A program made the position numbers and the translations under genes. Positions 8,608 through 17,064 of a stretch of 38,567 nucleotides of DNA are shown here, piece by piece. The stretch is taken from positions 1-38,567 of the forward strand of contig NZ_CACSJM010000047.1 in assembly GCF_902706185.1 (NCBI RefSeq). Reading direction: 5' to 3'. A model generated the notes under the pieces. The model saw only the letters and a list, made by a program, of their open reading frames with translations, ran no database searches and had not been told where the DNA came from. Position 1 is the first letter of the stretch. The number at the start of each line of letters is the position of its first letter. The DNA is from Roseomonas sp. 18066. GTDB lineage: Bacteria; Pseudomonadota; Alphaproteobacteria; Acetobacterales; Acetobacteraceae.

Positions 8608-9282
8608 TCAGGCGGCGCTGCGGGGCAGCTGGATGACGCGGTCGACGAAGATGCCGGGGGTGGCCACCGCCTCCGGGTCCAGCGTGCCGAGGGGCGCGAT
8701 CTCGTCCACCTCGACGATGGTCAGCTTGGCGGCCATGGCCATCACCGGGTTGAAGTTCCGGGCGCTGCGGCGATAGGTCAGGTTGCCCCAGCGATCCGCC
8801 ATATGGGCCTGCACCAGGGCGACATCCCCCGGCAGCGCGGGTTCCAGCACGCACATCGTGCCGCCGAACTCGGCCGTGGGCTTGCCCTCGGTCAGCAGCG
8901 TGCCGTAGCCGGTGGGGGTGTAGAAGGCCGGCACCCCGGCGCCGGCGGCGCGCATCCGCTCGGCCAGCGTGCCCTGGGGGACGATCTCCAGCTCCAGCTT
9001 GCCGGCCTTGTAGAGGTCCTCGAACACCACCGAGCCGGCGCTGCGCGGGAAGGAGCAGATGATCTTGCGCACCCGCCCCAGCTCCATCAGCCGGGCCAGG
9101 CCGACGCGGCCGGTGCCGGCATTGTTGGCGACCACGGTCAGGTCGGTCGCGCCCTGCTCGATCAGCGCGTCGATCAGCGTGTCCGGCTGGCCCACCGAGC
9201 CGAAGCCGCCGACCAGCACGGTGGCGCCATCGGGAATGCCCTGCATCGCCTCGGCCATGTCTCGGACGATCTTGTTGATCAT
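8608..9282 (-). CDS. pcaI: 3-oxoadipate CoA-transferase, alpha subunit
   Basis: The 224-residue protein is a class I CoA-transferase subunit A. It has the VLVGGFGSVGQPDTLIDAL segment with the CoA-binding glycine motif, and FGGTMCVLEPALPGDVALVQAH later on. It forms a heteromer with PcaJ. It is the first gene of the pcaIJF operon, with GCGAGGAACGT just before its ATG as ribosome binding site. The substrate is inferred from the neighbouring thiolase gene. Confidence 0.94.
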   Translation of the reverse strand: MINKIVRDMAEAMQGIPDGATVLVGGFGSVGQPDTLIDALIEQGATDLTVVANNAGTGRVGLARLMELGRVRKIICSFPRSAGSVVFEDLYKAGKLELEIVPQGTLAERMRAAGAGVPAFYTPTGYGTLLTEGKPTAEFGGTMCVLEPALPGDVALVQAHMADRWGNLTYRRSARNFNPVMAMAAKLTIVEVDEIAPLGTLDPEAVATPGIFVDRVIQLPRSAA

Positions 9283-9831
9283 ACGTTCCTCGCTGTTGTT
9301 CTGGGCGCGCCGCGTGGCCGGGCGGCAAGGGTCCTGGAGCCTGCCGGGCAGGCCTGACGGGCCGCATCCGCGACACTAAGTCCGGCTTCGCCCAGGCAGC
9401 AACGCCGTGCGCTATCCGCCCTTTTTTGTCAGGCTGCCGCCTTCGCGTGGGGGCGATGGTCCAGGTACTGCACCAGGGGCGCGACCTGAGGGGGCGGGAT
9501 GGGCGTTGCGCCGGGGCGCCGCACGGCTTCGTGAACATGAACTGTTGTCCAGAAGCCACAATTGCGGCCGATATGCCACAATTCGCCCCGATTTCGGCGT
9601 GGAACCCGGGGATGACGGGGCTCCGGATGGTCGCGCCATGCCGGGCACGCCGCGGCAGGGGCGAAACCCAAGCGCAGGCTTGGCGTTGAGCCGCTCTGGA
9701 AGCGTGTCGCCGCGGCCCCCGCCCGGGCGCGGCAGGGTGCTTCCGATGGGCGGAAGCCGCCCCCTGCGCTACACTTGCCAGGACGGCTATGGGGAGAAGG
9801 CGCCGACTTGCGCCGTGACAGGGGTTCATCA
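9283..9831. other. Intergenic region between pcaI and the glycosyltransferase gene (549 bp)
   Basis: I see no convincing gene here; the frames present have no family resemblance. It should hold divergent promoters for pcaIJF and for the gene at 9832. Visible structures are the palindrome at 9339-9353, a 20-bp sequence at 9429-9448 that recurs inverted at 27501-27520, and a GGGCGG/CCGCCC hairpin near 9747-9761. No clear -35/-10 pair was found. Confidence 0.5.
9339..9353. promoter_or_regulatory. Palindrome upstream of pcaI, possible operator
   Basis: GCCTGCC and GGCAGGC are perfect inverted arms around one central base, 57 bp before the pcaI start codon. The position suits a repressor or activator site for pcaIJF, but a palindrome this rich in GC can also arise by chance. 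Confidence 0.3.
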
Positions 9832-12800
9832 ATGGCGTTGAAGGCTTCCGGCGAGCGCTTCCTTCCTGAGGCGCACCACGGTGAGATCGCAGTGGAGCAC
9901 TATCACCGCTATCTGTTCGCCAGGGAGTTCGCGGCCGGTCGTGACGTGCTGGATATCGCCTGCGGCGAAGGCTATGGCAGCGCCCTGCTGGCCGAGCGCG
10001 CCGCCGTCGTCACCGGCATCGACATCGACCAGGCGACCATCCTCGACGCGGCGCGGCGTTACCCCCGGCGCAACCTGACTTTCGTCCAGGGTGACGGCCA
10101 GCGCATTCCCCTCGCCGATGCCAGCATCGATCTTGTCGTCAGCTTCGAGACCATCGACCGCCTCGACACGCCGGAGGGCATGCTGGCCGAGCTACGGCGC
10201 GTGCTGCGGCCGGGCGGGCTGCTGATCCTGTCGGCCACCGGCGACACGGCCGCGCTGCTGCGCCAGGGCTTCGGCCATGTCGCCCTGGCCGGGCAGCGCG
10301 CCGTCTTCGGCTCCGCCCTGTTCTTCGAGCAGCCGGTCGCCGCGACGCTGAGCTTCGAGCGGCAGGGCGAGGGCTTCGCCCAGGGCCCGGGCATGCCCGC
10401 CGCCAGCGGCGTCCTGGCCGTCGCCTCCGACGCGCCGCTGCCGCCGCTGTTCAACGGCCTGCTGATCGAGCCCGTCACCGACAGCGAGGCCGTGGTCCAG
10501 GCCGAGGCGAAGCTGCGCGCGCGCGAAGGCGAGCTCGACGCCCTGACCGAAAGCGCCGGCGACGCGCAGCGGCAGCTGGCCGCGCTGACCCGCGACGTCG
10601 CCCGGCTGCAATCGGCGCTGTCCGAGCAGCGCCGCCTGGCCAGCGCCACCGGCGCCAAGCTGGAAGCCGAGCGGCAGCGGGCGAACGCCATCGAGACCAG
10701 CAGCTTCTGGCGCGCCACCGCGCCGCTGCGCGATTTCCTGGAAACGCGCCCCGGGCTGCAGCGCACGCTGCGCCGCGGGCTGCGCGCGCTGTACCACTCG
10801 CGCCAGACGCTGCGGCACCACCGCGTCACCCGCCAGCGCCAGGCGAATTTCCAGCCGCTGGTCACGGTGATCGTGCCCAACTTCAACCATGCGCGCTTCC
10901 TGCCGCAGCGGCTGGACAGCATCCTGGCCCAGGGCTATCGCAATCTCGAGCTGCTGGTCCTCGACGACGCCTCGACCGACGACAGCGCCGCGGTGATCGA
11001 GCGCTACCGCCAGGCGCATCCCGACAAGATCCGCGTGCTGGCCAACGCGCAGAATTCCGGCAATGTCTTCCGCCAGTGGAAGCGCGGCATCGCCGAGGCG
11101 CGCGGCGCGCTGATCTGGATCTGCGAGAGCGACGACTTCGCCGAGCCCGATTTCCTGGAGAACCTGGTCCCGGTCTTCCTCGACGAGAGCGTGATGATCG
11201 GCTTCGGCCGCATCCAGTTCGCCGACCGCGACGGCAAGCCCTATGCCGGGCTCGACGCCTATCGCGAGCGGGCTGAGCCCGGCATCTGGGGCGCTTCCCT
11301 GACCCGCCCGGCGAAAACCTGGTTCGACAATGGCTTCGGCGTCAGCAACATCATTCCCAATGTCGGCGGCTGCCTGATCCGCCGCCAGCCGATCGAGGAG
11401 CCGATCTGGCAGGAGGCGACGACCTACCGCATCCTCGGCGACTGGTATCTCTACGCCATGCTGGCGCGCGGCGGCAGCATCGCCTTCGAGCCGCAGGCGG
11501 TCAGCTATTTCCGCCAGCACGGCCAGAACACCTCGGTCAGCAGCTTCACCACCGCCGCCTACTACACCGAGCATGAGCGGCTGCTCTGCCTGCTGCGGCA
11601 GCGCTGGGGCGTTTCGGACAGCACGGTGCGCCGCTTCTCCGACGGGCTGCGCCGGCAGTTCGAGCATGCCGGGGCGGCGGCCTCTCTCGGCTCGCTGGAT
11701 CGCGTCTACGACACCGAGAATGTGCTGGCCACGCCGCATGGCGCGCGCCACGTGCTGATGGTGATCCTGGGCTTCTATCTCGGCGGCGGCGAGATCTTCC
11801 CGATCCACCTGGCCAACCAGCTGGTGCGCGAAGGCCATATGGTCTCGGTGCTGGCGCTGCAGCCGCATGACTGGAACGACGGCATCCGCGCCCAGCTCGA
11901 CCACCGCATCCCGGTCTATCAGGGCCGCGCGCTGCGGCGGATGGGCGCGGCGCGCTTCCTGGAGGAGGCCGGCGTCGACATCGTGCATTCGCATTTCGTC
12001 GGCGCCGAGCAGCTGTTCTTCGGCGACGGCCACGAGATCCCCGACATCCCCTATGTCGTGACGCTGCACGGCTCCTACGAGGTGAGCAGCGTCAACCCGG
12101 ACTTCATCCGCAGCGTGGCGCAGCACGTCAGCCACTGGGTCTATCTGACGCGGAAGAACCTGGACCATCTGCAGGTGCTGGGCGCGGCGGAGCGCGGCCG
12201 CATCTCCACCTCCTGCATCCCGAACGGCATGCCGCTGGACCCGCGGCCCTTCCCGCAGTCACGCGCCGAGCTCGGCATCGGCGAGGGCGACCTGGTCTTC
12301 GCCCTCGTCTCCCGCGCCATGAAGGAGAAGGGCTGGGAGCCGGCGATCCAGGCGCTCGCTTCGGCGCAGAAGCGGCTGGAGCAGCAGGGCAGCCCGCGCC
12401 GGCTGCATCTGCTGCTCTGCGGCGCCGGGCCCGAGGCGGACCGGCTGAAGCCGCTCTACGCGGCGATGCCGAACGTGAAGTTCCTCGGCTTCCAGGACTG
12501 CATCCACGGCGTCTACCGCCTGTCGGACTGCGCCATCCTGCCGACCCGGTTCCAGGGCGAGAGCTTCCCGCTGACCCTGATCCAGGCGATGCAGGTGGCG
12601 CGCCCGGTCATCGCCAGCGATGTCGGCGAGATCGGCCGCATGCTGGTCCGCGACGAGCGCCGCGCCGGGCTGGTGGTGGCGCCCGAGGCCGATGACGCGG
12701 CCTTCGCCGCCCTGGTCGCCGAGGCCATGGTCGCCATGGCCGACGATGCGACGCGCGCGGCTTTCGGCCGCGACGCCGCCGCGCTGGGCGAGAGCTTCGG

Positions 12801-12906
12801 CATGGAGACGGTCTCCGCCGCCTATGGCGCCTGCTACGAGGAGGCGATCGCCCGCCACGGCATGGTGGCGCCGCCCGGCCCGGCCAGCTGGCCGGCGGTG
12901 GCCTGA
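9832..12906 (+). CDS. Methyltransferase–GT2–GT4 fusion glycosyltransferase
   Basis: The 1024-residue protein joins three enzymes. Residues 1-190 are a class I SAM methyltransferase (LDIACGEGYG near 40, then GIDID). Residues 215-290 are rich in Glu, Gln, Arg and Ala and probably form a coiled coil. Residues 340-610 are a GT-A family 2 glycosyltransferase (VTVIVPNFNHARF near 343, LDDAS, and ESDDF near 430). Residues 640-1015 are a GT-B family 4 glycosyltransferase (LGFYLGGGE near 645, VTLHGS, IPNGMP near 797, and the donor-site FQGESFPLTLIQAM near 907). No signal peptide or membrane helix is seen. It probably assembles and modifies a surface glycan; the sugars are unknown. The ATG at 9832 precedes the first conserved residues and has AGGGG nearby; the frame is open from 9775. 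Confidence 0.9.
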   Translation: MALKASGERFLPEAHHGEIAVEHYHRYLFAREFAAGRDVLDIACGEGYGSALLAERAAVVTGIDIDQATILDAARRYPRRNLTFVQGDGQRIPLADASIDLVVSFETIDRLDTPEGMLAELRRVLRPGGLLILSATGDTAALLRQGFGHVALAGQRAVFGSALFFEQPVAATLSFERQGEGFAQGPGMPAASGVLAVASDAPLPPLFNGLLIEPVTDSEAVVQAEAKLRAREGELDALTESAGDAQRQLAALTRDVARLQSALSEQRRLASATGAKLEAERQRANAIETSSFWRATAPLRDFLETRPGLQRTLRRGLRALYHSRQTLRHHRVTRQRQANFQPLVTVIVPNFNHARFLPQRLDSILAQGYRNLELLVLDDASTDDSAAVIERYRQAHPDKIRVLANAQNSGNVFRQWKRGIAEARGALIWICESDDFAEPDFLENLVPVFLDESVMIGFGRIQFADRDGKPYAGLDAYRERAEPGIWGASLTRPAKTWFDNGFGVSNIIPNVGGCLIRRQPIEEPIWQEATTYRILGDWYLYAMLARGGSIAFEPQAVSYFRQHGQNTSVSSFTTAAYYTEHERLLCLLRQRWGVSDSTVRRFSDGLRRQFEHAGAAASLGSLDRVYDTENVLATPHGARHVLMVILGFYLGGGEIFPIHLANQLVREGHMVSVLALQPHDWNDGIRAQLDHRIPVYQGRALRRMGAARFLEEAGVDIVHSHFVGAEQLFFGDGHEIPDIPYVVTLHGSYEVSSVNPDFIRSVAQHVSHWVYLTRKNLDHLQVLGAAERGRISTSCIPNGMPLDPRPFPQSRAELGIGEGDLVFALVSRAMKEKGWEPAIQALASAQKRLEQQGSPRRLHLLLCGAGPEADRLKPLYAAMPNVKFLGFQDCIHGVYRLSDCAILPTRFQGESFPLTLIQAMQVARPVIASDVGEIGRMLVRDERRAGLVVAPEADDAAFAALVAEAMVAMADDATRAAFGRDAAALGESFGMETVSAAYGACYEEAIARHGMVAPPGPASWPAVA

Positions 12907-12916
12907 CGCCGCAGGG

Positions 12917-13831
12917 TCAGATCCGCGGCGCCGCGCCGATCAGGGCATAGAGAAAGACCTGGTCGGCCAGGCGCTGGCGCTGCAGCCCGCTGCGCGCCAG
13001 CAGGGCCAGCCGCGCCGGCCGCGGCAGATGCGGCAGCACCCGCAGCCGGGCGACCAGGGCGCGGTTTTCCTCCGTCAGCAGGGGTGCTGCCGCCGCCAGC
13101 GCGTCGAGATGCGCCGCGAGCGTCGTGGCGAAGCGCGCCGCGCCCCGCTGCAGCGCGCCGCGCGCCCGGCCGAAGACCGAGACCGCGGCGCCGACGCTGT
13201 TGCCGCCATGCTGGCGGTAGAGCAGCGCGGGTTCCGAATCGGCCATGATCGCCCCGCCGGCGCCGGCCACCAGCAGGTGGCACCACCAGTCATGCATCGA
13301 GGCCGCCGGCATCGGCGGCGCCGCCAGCACCAGCCGCCGCGCCGCCGCGTTCAGCATCACCGTGCAGCCGACGGCGATGTTCTCCACCAACGCGTTGCGC
13401 AGGCCGGGGGCGCGGCGGAAGGCCGGCGACAGGCCGATCGGCGTCAGCGCGGCATCGACCAGCTGCTGCCGGGCGCAATACAGCGCCGGGCGGGCCGGGT
13501 CCTGGGCCGCGATCCAGGCCCAGGCGCGGGCCAGCTTGTCCGGCAGCCAGACATCGTCCTGGTCGCAGAAGGAAAACGCCGGGGCGTCGTCGGGGGCGGC
13601 CGCCAGCAGCCGCATGAAGCTGCCGCCGGGCCCCTGGCGGCCGGCCTCGTCCTGCAGCCGGCGCGCGCCGGGGAAGGCCTGCAGCAGCGCGACGGTGGCA
13701 TCCGAGGAACCGTCGTCGCGCCACAGCAGCTGCCAGGGCGGCGCGTCGCGCTGGGCGGCCAGGCTGTCCAGCTGGGCGGGCAGGAAGCGGGCGCCGTCAT
13801 AGGTGGCGAGCAGGATCGGCAGGGGCGTCAT
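12917..13831 (-). CDS. Family 2 glycosyltransferase (rhamnosyltransferase-like)
   Basis: The protein has 304 residues from the ATG at 13831. It opens with the GT-A fold (PILLATYDGARFLPAQLDSLAAQ), has WRDDGSSD as nucleotide-binding motif and FCDQDDVWLPDKL as the metal-binding DXD-type site. The DQDDVW form is common in RfbF/WbbL-like transferases of O-antigen and capsule synthesis. The C-terminal third is helical and Arg/Ala-rich. It converges on the MT–GT2–GT4 gene with 10 bp between stops. A TTG at 13843 would add four residues but has no better ribosome binding site. Acceptor and donor sugars cannot be told. Confidence 0.88.
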   Translation of the reverse strand: MTPLPILLATYDGARFLPAQLDSLAAQRDAPPWQLLWRDDGSSDATVALLQAFPGARRLQDEAGRQGPGGSFMRLLAAAPDDAPAFSFCDQDDVWLPDKLARAWAWIAAQDPARPALYCARQQLVDAALTPIGLSPAFRRAPGLRNALVENIAVGCTVMLNAAARRLVLAAPPMPAASMHDWWCHLLVAGAGGAIMADSEPALLYRQHGGNSVGAAVSVFGRARGALQRGAARFATTLAAHLDALAAAAPLLTEENRALVARLRVLPHLPRPARLALLARSGLQRQRLADQVFLYALIGAAPRI

Positions 13832-13865
13832 CACCGCCAGCAATAGGCGGCGAGGGGGAGGGGCT

Positions 13866-14648
13866 TCAACCCGGGATGATCCGGCGCAGCGCGGCGGCGG
13901 CGTCCAGCAAAGCGGGCAGCAGCCGCTCCTGCACCACCGCGTCGCTGGCCCGCGCCGTCTGCACGCCGATGTTCATCGCCGCGACGCAGCGGCCGCGCTG
14001 GTCGCGCACCGGCACGGCCAGCGAGCGCAGCCCGAGCTCCAGCTCCTCTTCCACCAGGGCATAGCCGCGGGCGCGGGCCTCGGCGACGGCGGCGCGGATC
14101 GCCGGGCGGGTGGTGCGGGTATGCGCGGTCAGCGCCTCGGGGGTGAGGCTGGCCAGAAGGTGCTCCAGGCTGCCTTCGGGCAGGGCCGAGAGCAGCGCCC
14201 GGCCCAGCGCCGTGCAATGCGCCGGCAGCCGGCTGCCGACCGAGAGGCTCACCGACATGATCCGCCGGGTCGAGGCGCGGGCGACATAGACCACCTCGGC
14301 CCCGTCCAGGATGGCGGCGGAGCAGCTTTCGCCGGTGGCCTCGCGCACCGCCTCCAGCTGCGGCTGCAGCAGCTCGGGCAGGCTGGCGCTGGACAGCCAG
14401 GCGCCGCCGAGGCGCAGCACCCGCGGCGTCAGGCGGAAGCCGCGGCCGTCGCTCTCGGCATAGCCGAGCTCCACCAGGGTCAGCAGGCAGCGCCGCGCGC
14501 TGGCCCGCGTCAGGCCGGTGGCGCGGGCGATCTCGGCGATGCTGGCGCGCGGGCGGTCATGGTCGAAGGCCTCGATCACGGCCAGGCCGCGCGACAACCC
14601 GCCCAGCAGGTCGCGCGGCTCGGGCTTCTGCGCCGGGTGGCGGTTCAT
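13866..14648 (-). CDS. IclR family transcriptional regulator (PcaR/PobR type)
   Basis: The protein has 260 residues. A winged helix-turn-helix lies at about 12-75 (GLSRGLAVIEAF, then IAEIARATGLTRASARRCLLTL). The IclR effector domain follows at 85-255. These are typical of the PcaR/PcaU/PobR group that respond to protocatechuate, beta-ketoadipate or 4-hydroxybenzoate. Its ATG overlaps the stop of the LysR gene by 4 bp (ATGA), so the two regulators are co-transcribed. Adjacency to pcaHG-pobA makes control of those genes, or of pcaIJF, the simplest hypothesis. The effector is not determinable here. Confidence 0.9.
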   Translation of the reverse strand: MNRHPAQKPEPRDLLGGLSRGLAVIEAFDHDRPRASIAEIARATGLTRASARRCLLTLVELGYAESDGRGFRLTPRVLRLGGAWLSSASLPELLQPQLEAVREATGESCSAAILDGAEVVYVARASTRRIMSVSLSVGSRLPAHCTALGRALLSALPEGSLEHLLASLTPEALTAHTRTTRPAIRAAVAEARARGYALVEEELELGLRSLAVPVRDQRGRCVAAMNIGVQTARASDAVVQERLLPALLDAAAALRRIIPG

Positions 14649-15577
14649 GCCCGCGCCCTCGCCACCTCGGCGGCGACCTGCACCAGCTGGGCGCGCAGCC
14701 AGGCATGGCGCGGGTCCTGCTGGTCGCGGCGGTGCCAGGCCATGTAGAGCGGCAGCTGGTCCAGCGGCTCCTCGGCGGCGCCCAGCAGCGGCGGCACCGG
14801 CATGCTGGACAGGCCGGCCAGCCCGCCATGCCGCAGCAGCCCCGGCAGGGTGGCCAGCATCTCGCCGCCGCGCAGGAAGGAAAAGATGCCGGTGAAGCCG
14901 GGGACGCGCAGCGCGATGTCGCGGGCGATGCCCTCGGCCTCCAGCCGGCGGTCGAATTCCAGCGCCTCGCCCTCCGGATGCAGCACGGTGATGTGGCGGG
15001 CGGCCAGGTAGTCGGCGGCGTCGCGCGGCGCCGGGCGGCAGGCCGGGTCGTAGAAGCAGCGGTAGCGGTCGGTCAGCAGCCGCTTCTGCAGGATGTCGGT
15101 GCCGGCGGGCGGGATCGGGGTGATGATCAGGTCGCAGCCGCGCTCGCGCAGCAGCGCCGCCGAGGGCGCGCCGGAGGGCACCACCAGCAGGCTGACCGAG
15201 GCGACCGCCGCGCGCAGCCGGGCGAAGAAGGCGGGCAGCAGCAGGTCGCGCTGGAAGTCATTGGCGGCGATGGTCAGCGACAGCCGGGCGCTGGCGGGCA
15301 GGAAGTCGGCCGGGCGCGCCAGGCCCTGCAGCCCGTCCAGCAGCGCCTGGGCCGGGCCGGCCAGGCTGCGGGCATGCGGCGTGGCGGTGATGCCGCGGCC
15401 GGATTTGACGAAAAGCGGGTCGCCCAATAGGCCGCGCAGCCGGATCAGCCCGTGGCTGGCGGCCGACTGGCTGAGGCCGAGCCGTGACGCGGCGCCGGTG
15501 ACCGAGCCTTCCTCCAGCACCGCCAGGAACAGCCGCAGCGCATGGCCATCCAGCGCCAAAGCATCGATTCCATTCAT
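14645..15577 (-). CDS. LysR family transcriptional regulator, divergent from pcaHG
   Basis: The protein has 310 residues. The N-terminal helix-turn-helix (LRLFLAVLEEGSVTGAASRLGLSQSAASHGL) is followed by DPLFVKSGRGITATPHA, which is typical of the NahR/LinR/PcpR branch. A periplasmic-binding-protein-like effector domain covers residues 95-300. It is transcribed away from pcaHG across an 89-bp gap, the classic arrangement for a LysR activator, and overlaps the IclR gene by 4 bp. It does not look like a close PcaQ relative, but the role may be equivalent. No good Shine-Dalgarno precedes the ATG at 15577, so a leaderless or weak start is possible. Confidence 0.9.
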   Translation of the reverse strand: MNGIDALALDGHALRLFLAVLEEGSVTGAASRLGLSQSAASHGLIRLRGLLGDPLFVKSGRGITATPHARSLAGPAQALLDGLQGLARPADFLPASARLSLTIAANDFQRDLLLPAFFARLRAAVASVSLLVVPSGAPSAALLRERGCDLIITPIPPAGTDILQKRLLTDRYRCFYDPACRPAPRDAADYLAARHITVLHPEGEALEFDRRLEAEGIARDIALRVPGFTGIFSFLRGGEMLATLPGLLRHGGLAGLSSMPVPPLLGAAEEPLDQLPLYMAWHRRDQQDPRHAWLRAQLVQVAAEVARARA

Positions 15578-15588
15578 GCATCATATGC
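15578..15588. promoter_or_regulatory. Candidate LysR binding dyad in the lysR–pcaH gap
   Basis: GCAT-CAT-ATGC is an 11-bp dyad beginning directly at the lysR start codon, in the short divergent gap. Autoregulating LysR proteins often bind such dyads. It lacks a clear T-N11-A fit, so confidence is low. Confidence 0.25.
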
Positions 15589-15666
15589 TAGCAACCCGGT
15601 TCCTTCATGGAAATGCCGGGCGCAGACTGGCGCCCATGCGGGGCCCCTGCCCGCGGAGGAAACACC

Positions 15667-16437
15667 ATGTCCCACACCACGCTGCCCGCGGGTGGCGGCT
15701 CCAATTTCGGCCCCGGATCGGGGGGCGACGTGATCAAGCGCGACCGCTCGCTGCATGCGCCGGCCTTCACCCCCGGCTACAAGACCAGCGTGCTGCGCAG
15801 CCCGCGCTTCGCCCTGGTGTCGCTGGAGCCGGGGCCGGGCGAGAATGCCGGCCCGAAGTTCGACGCGAAGATCCTGGCGCCGCTGGAGAACGACCTGATC
15901 CGCAACTACGCCAAGAGCGGCGAGGCGGTGGGCGAGCGGATCATCGTCTTCGGCAAGGTGCTGGACGAGACCGGCCGGCCCGTGCGCAACACGCTCATAG
16001 AGATCTGGCAGGCCAATGCCGGTGGGCGCTACCGGCACAAGAACGACGCCTATCTCGCCGCGCTGGACCCGAATTTCGGCGGCGCCGGGCGCTGCATGAG
16101 CGACGATGACGGCAACTACTTTTTCAGGACGATCCGGCCGGGTCCGTATCCGTGGCGCAACCACGGCAGCGACTGGCGGCCGGCGCATATCCACTTTTCG
16201 CTGTTCGGCGACGCCTTCGCGCAAAGGCTGGTCAGCCAGCTGTATTTCGAGGGTGACCCGCTGGTGCCGCTCTGCCCGATCCTGGCCACCCTGCCGGACA
16301 AGGACGCGCAGGACCGGCTGGTGGCCAAGCTCGACATGAAGATGAGCGTGCCCTTCGATTCGCTGGCCTATCGCTTCGACATCGTGCTGCGCGGGCGGCG
16401 GCAGACCTTCTTCGAGACCAAGCCGGAGGGGCACTGA
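15667..16437 (+). CDS. pcaH: Protocatechuate 3,4-dioxygenase, beta subunit
   Basis: This is the iron-binding subunit of the intradiol dioxygenase that opens the protocatechuate ring to 3-carboxy-cis,cis-muconate. In the 256-residue protein, Tyr122, Tyr161, His174 and His176 are all 14 positions from the iron ligands Tyr108, Tyr147, His160 and His162 of the Pseudomonas enzyme. Arg171 matches the conserved active-site Arg157. I start at the ATG at 15667 because GGAGGAAACACC precedes it; the frame extends to 15607 without such a site. It is followed 3 bp later by pcaG, and is probably activated by the divergent LysR protein. Confidence 0.96.
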   Translation: MSHTTLPAGGGSNFGPGSGGDVIKRDRSLHAPAFTPGYKTSVLRSPRFALVSLEPGPGENAGPKFDAKILAPLENDLIRNYAKSGEAVGERIIVFGKVLDETGRPVRNTLIEIWQANAGGRYRHKNDAYLAALDPNFGGAGRCMSDDDGNYFFRTIRPGPYPWRNHGSDWRPAHIHFSLFGDAFAQRLVSQLYFEGDPLVPLCPILATLPDKDAQDRLVAKLDMKMSVPFDSLAYRFDIVLRGRRQTFFETKPEGH

Positions 16438-16440
16438 GCC

Positions 16441-17022
16441 ATGCCGATCGAATATCTGAAAGAGACCCCGTCGCAGACCGGTGGCCCCTACGTCCATATC
16501 GGCACCATGCCGGCCTTCGCCGGCCTCGAGATCCGGCAGGACGAGCAGCAGCACGTCATCCCCGGCCCCGGCGAGCGGGTGAAGCTGGTGGGCGTGGTCT
16601 GGGACGGCTCCGGCCATCCGGTGCGCGACGCCATGCTGGAGCTGTGGCAGGCCGACAGCGCCGGCCGCCACAACGCGCCTGATTTTTCGGGCTGGGGCCG
16701 TGCGGCCGCGTCCTCCGAGACCGGCGAGTGGGAATTCGACACCATCCGCCCGGGCACGGTCGCCTGGCGCGACGGCAAGCCGCAGGCGCCGCATGTCTCG
16801 CTGCTGATCTTCGCCCGCGGCATCAACATCCACCTGCACACCCGGCTCTACTTCCCCGAGGACGAAGCGGCGCTGGCCGCCGACCCCGTGCTGCGGGCGG
16901 TGGAGCAGACCGGCCGCCGCGCCACCCTGGTGGCTCAGCGGGTCGAAGGGGGCGAGGTGCCCACCTACCGCTTCGACATCCGGCTGCAGGGCGAGGGCGA
17001 GACCGTTTTCTTCGATATGTGA
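16441..17022 (+). CDS. pcaG: Protocatechuate 3,4-dioxygenase, alpha subunit
   Basis: The protein has 193 residues and is an intradiol dioxygenase-like alpha subunit that pairs with PcaH and shapes the active site without binding the iron. It starts with TPSQTGGPYVHIG, typical of PcaG, and contains LELWQADSAGRHN and the TIRPGTV stretch. It has no full two-Tyr two-His iron site, as expected for the alpha chain. The start lies 3 bp after the pcaH stop, so the two are translated together. Confidence 0.95.
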   Translation: MPIEYLKETPSQTGGPYVHIGTMPAFAGLEIRQDEQQHVIPGPGERVKLVGVVWDGSGHPVRDAMLELWQADSAGRHNAPDFSGWGRAAASSETGEWEFDTIRPGTVAWRDGKPQAPHVSLLIFARGINIHLHTRLYFPEDEAALAADPVLRAVEQTGRRATLVAQRVEGGEVPTYRFDIRLQGEGETVFFDM

Positions 17023-17037
17023 CCCCGCTTCCGCTAG

Positions 17038-17061
17038 CCTCTCCCGGAAAACCGGGAGGGG
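17038..17061 (+). promoter_or_regulatory. Hairpin covering the pobA ribosome binding site
   Basis: CCTCTCCCGG (17038-17047) can pair with CCGGGAGGGG (17052-17061) around an AAAA loop, giving 10 bp with one G-U pair. The right arm is the pobA Shine-Dalgarno GGGAGGGG, 3 nt before its ATG. The stem begins 16 nt after the pcaG stop, so a terminating ribosome could open it. Confidence 0.55.
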
Positions 17062-17064
17062 CGA

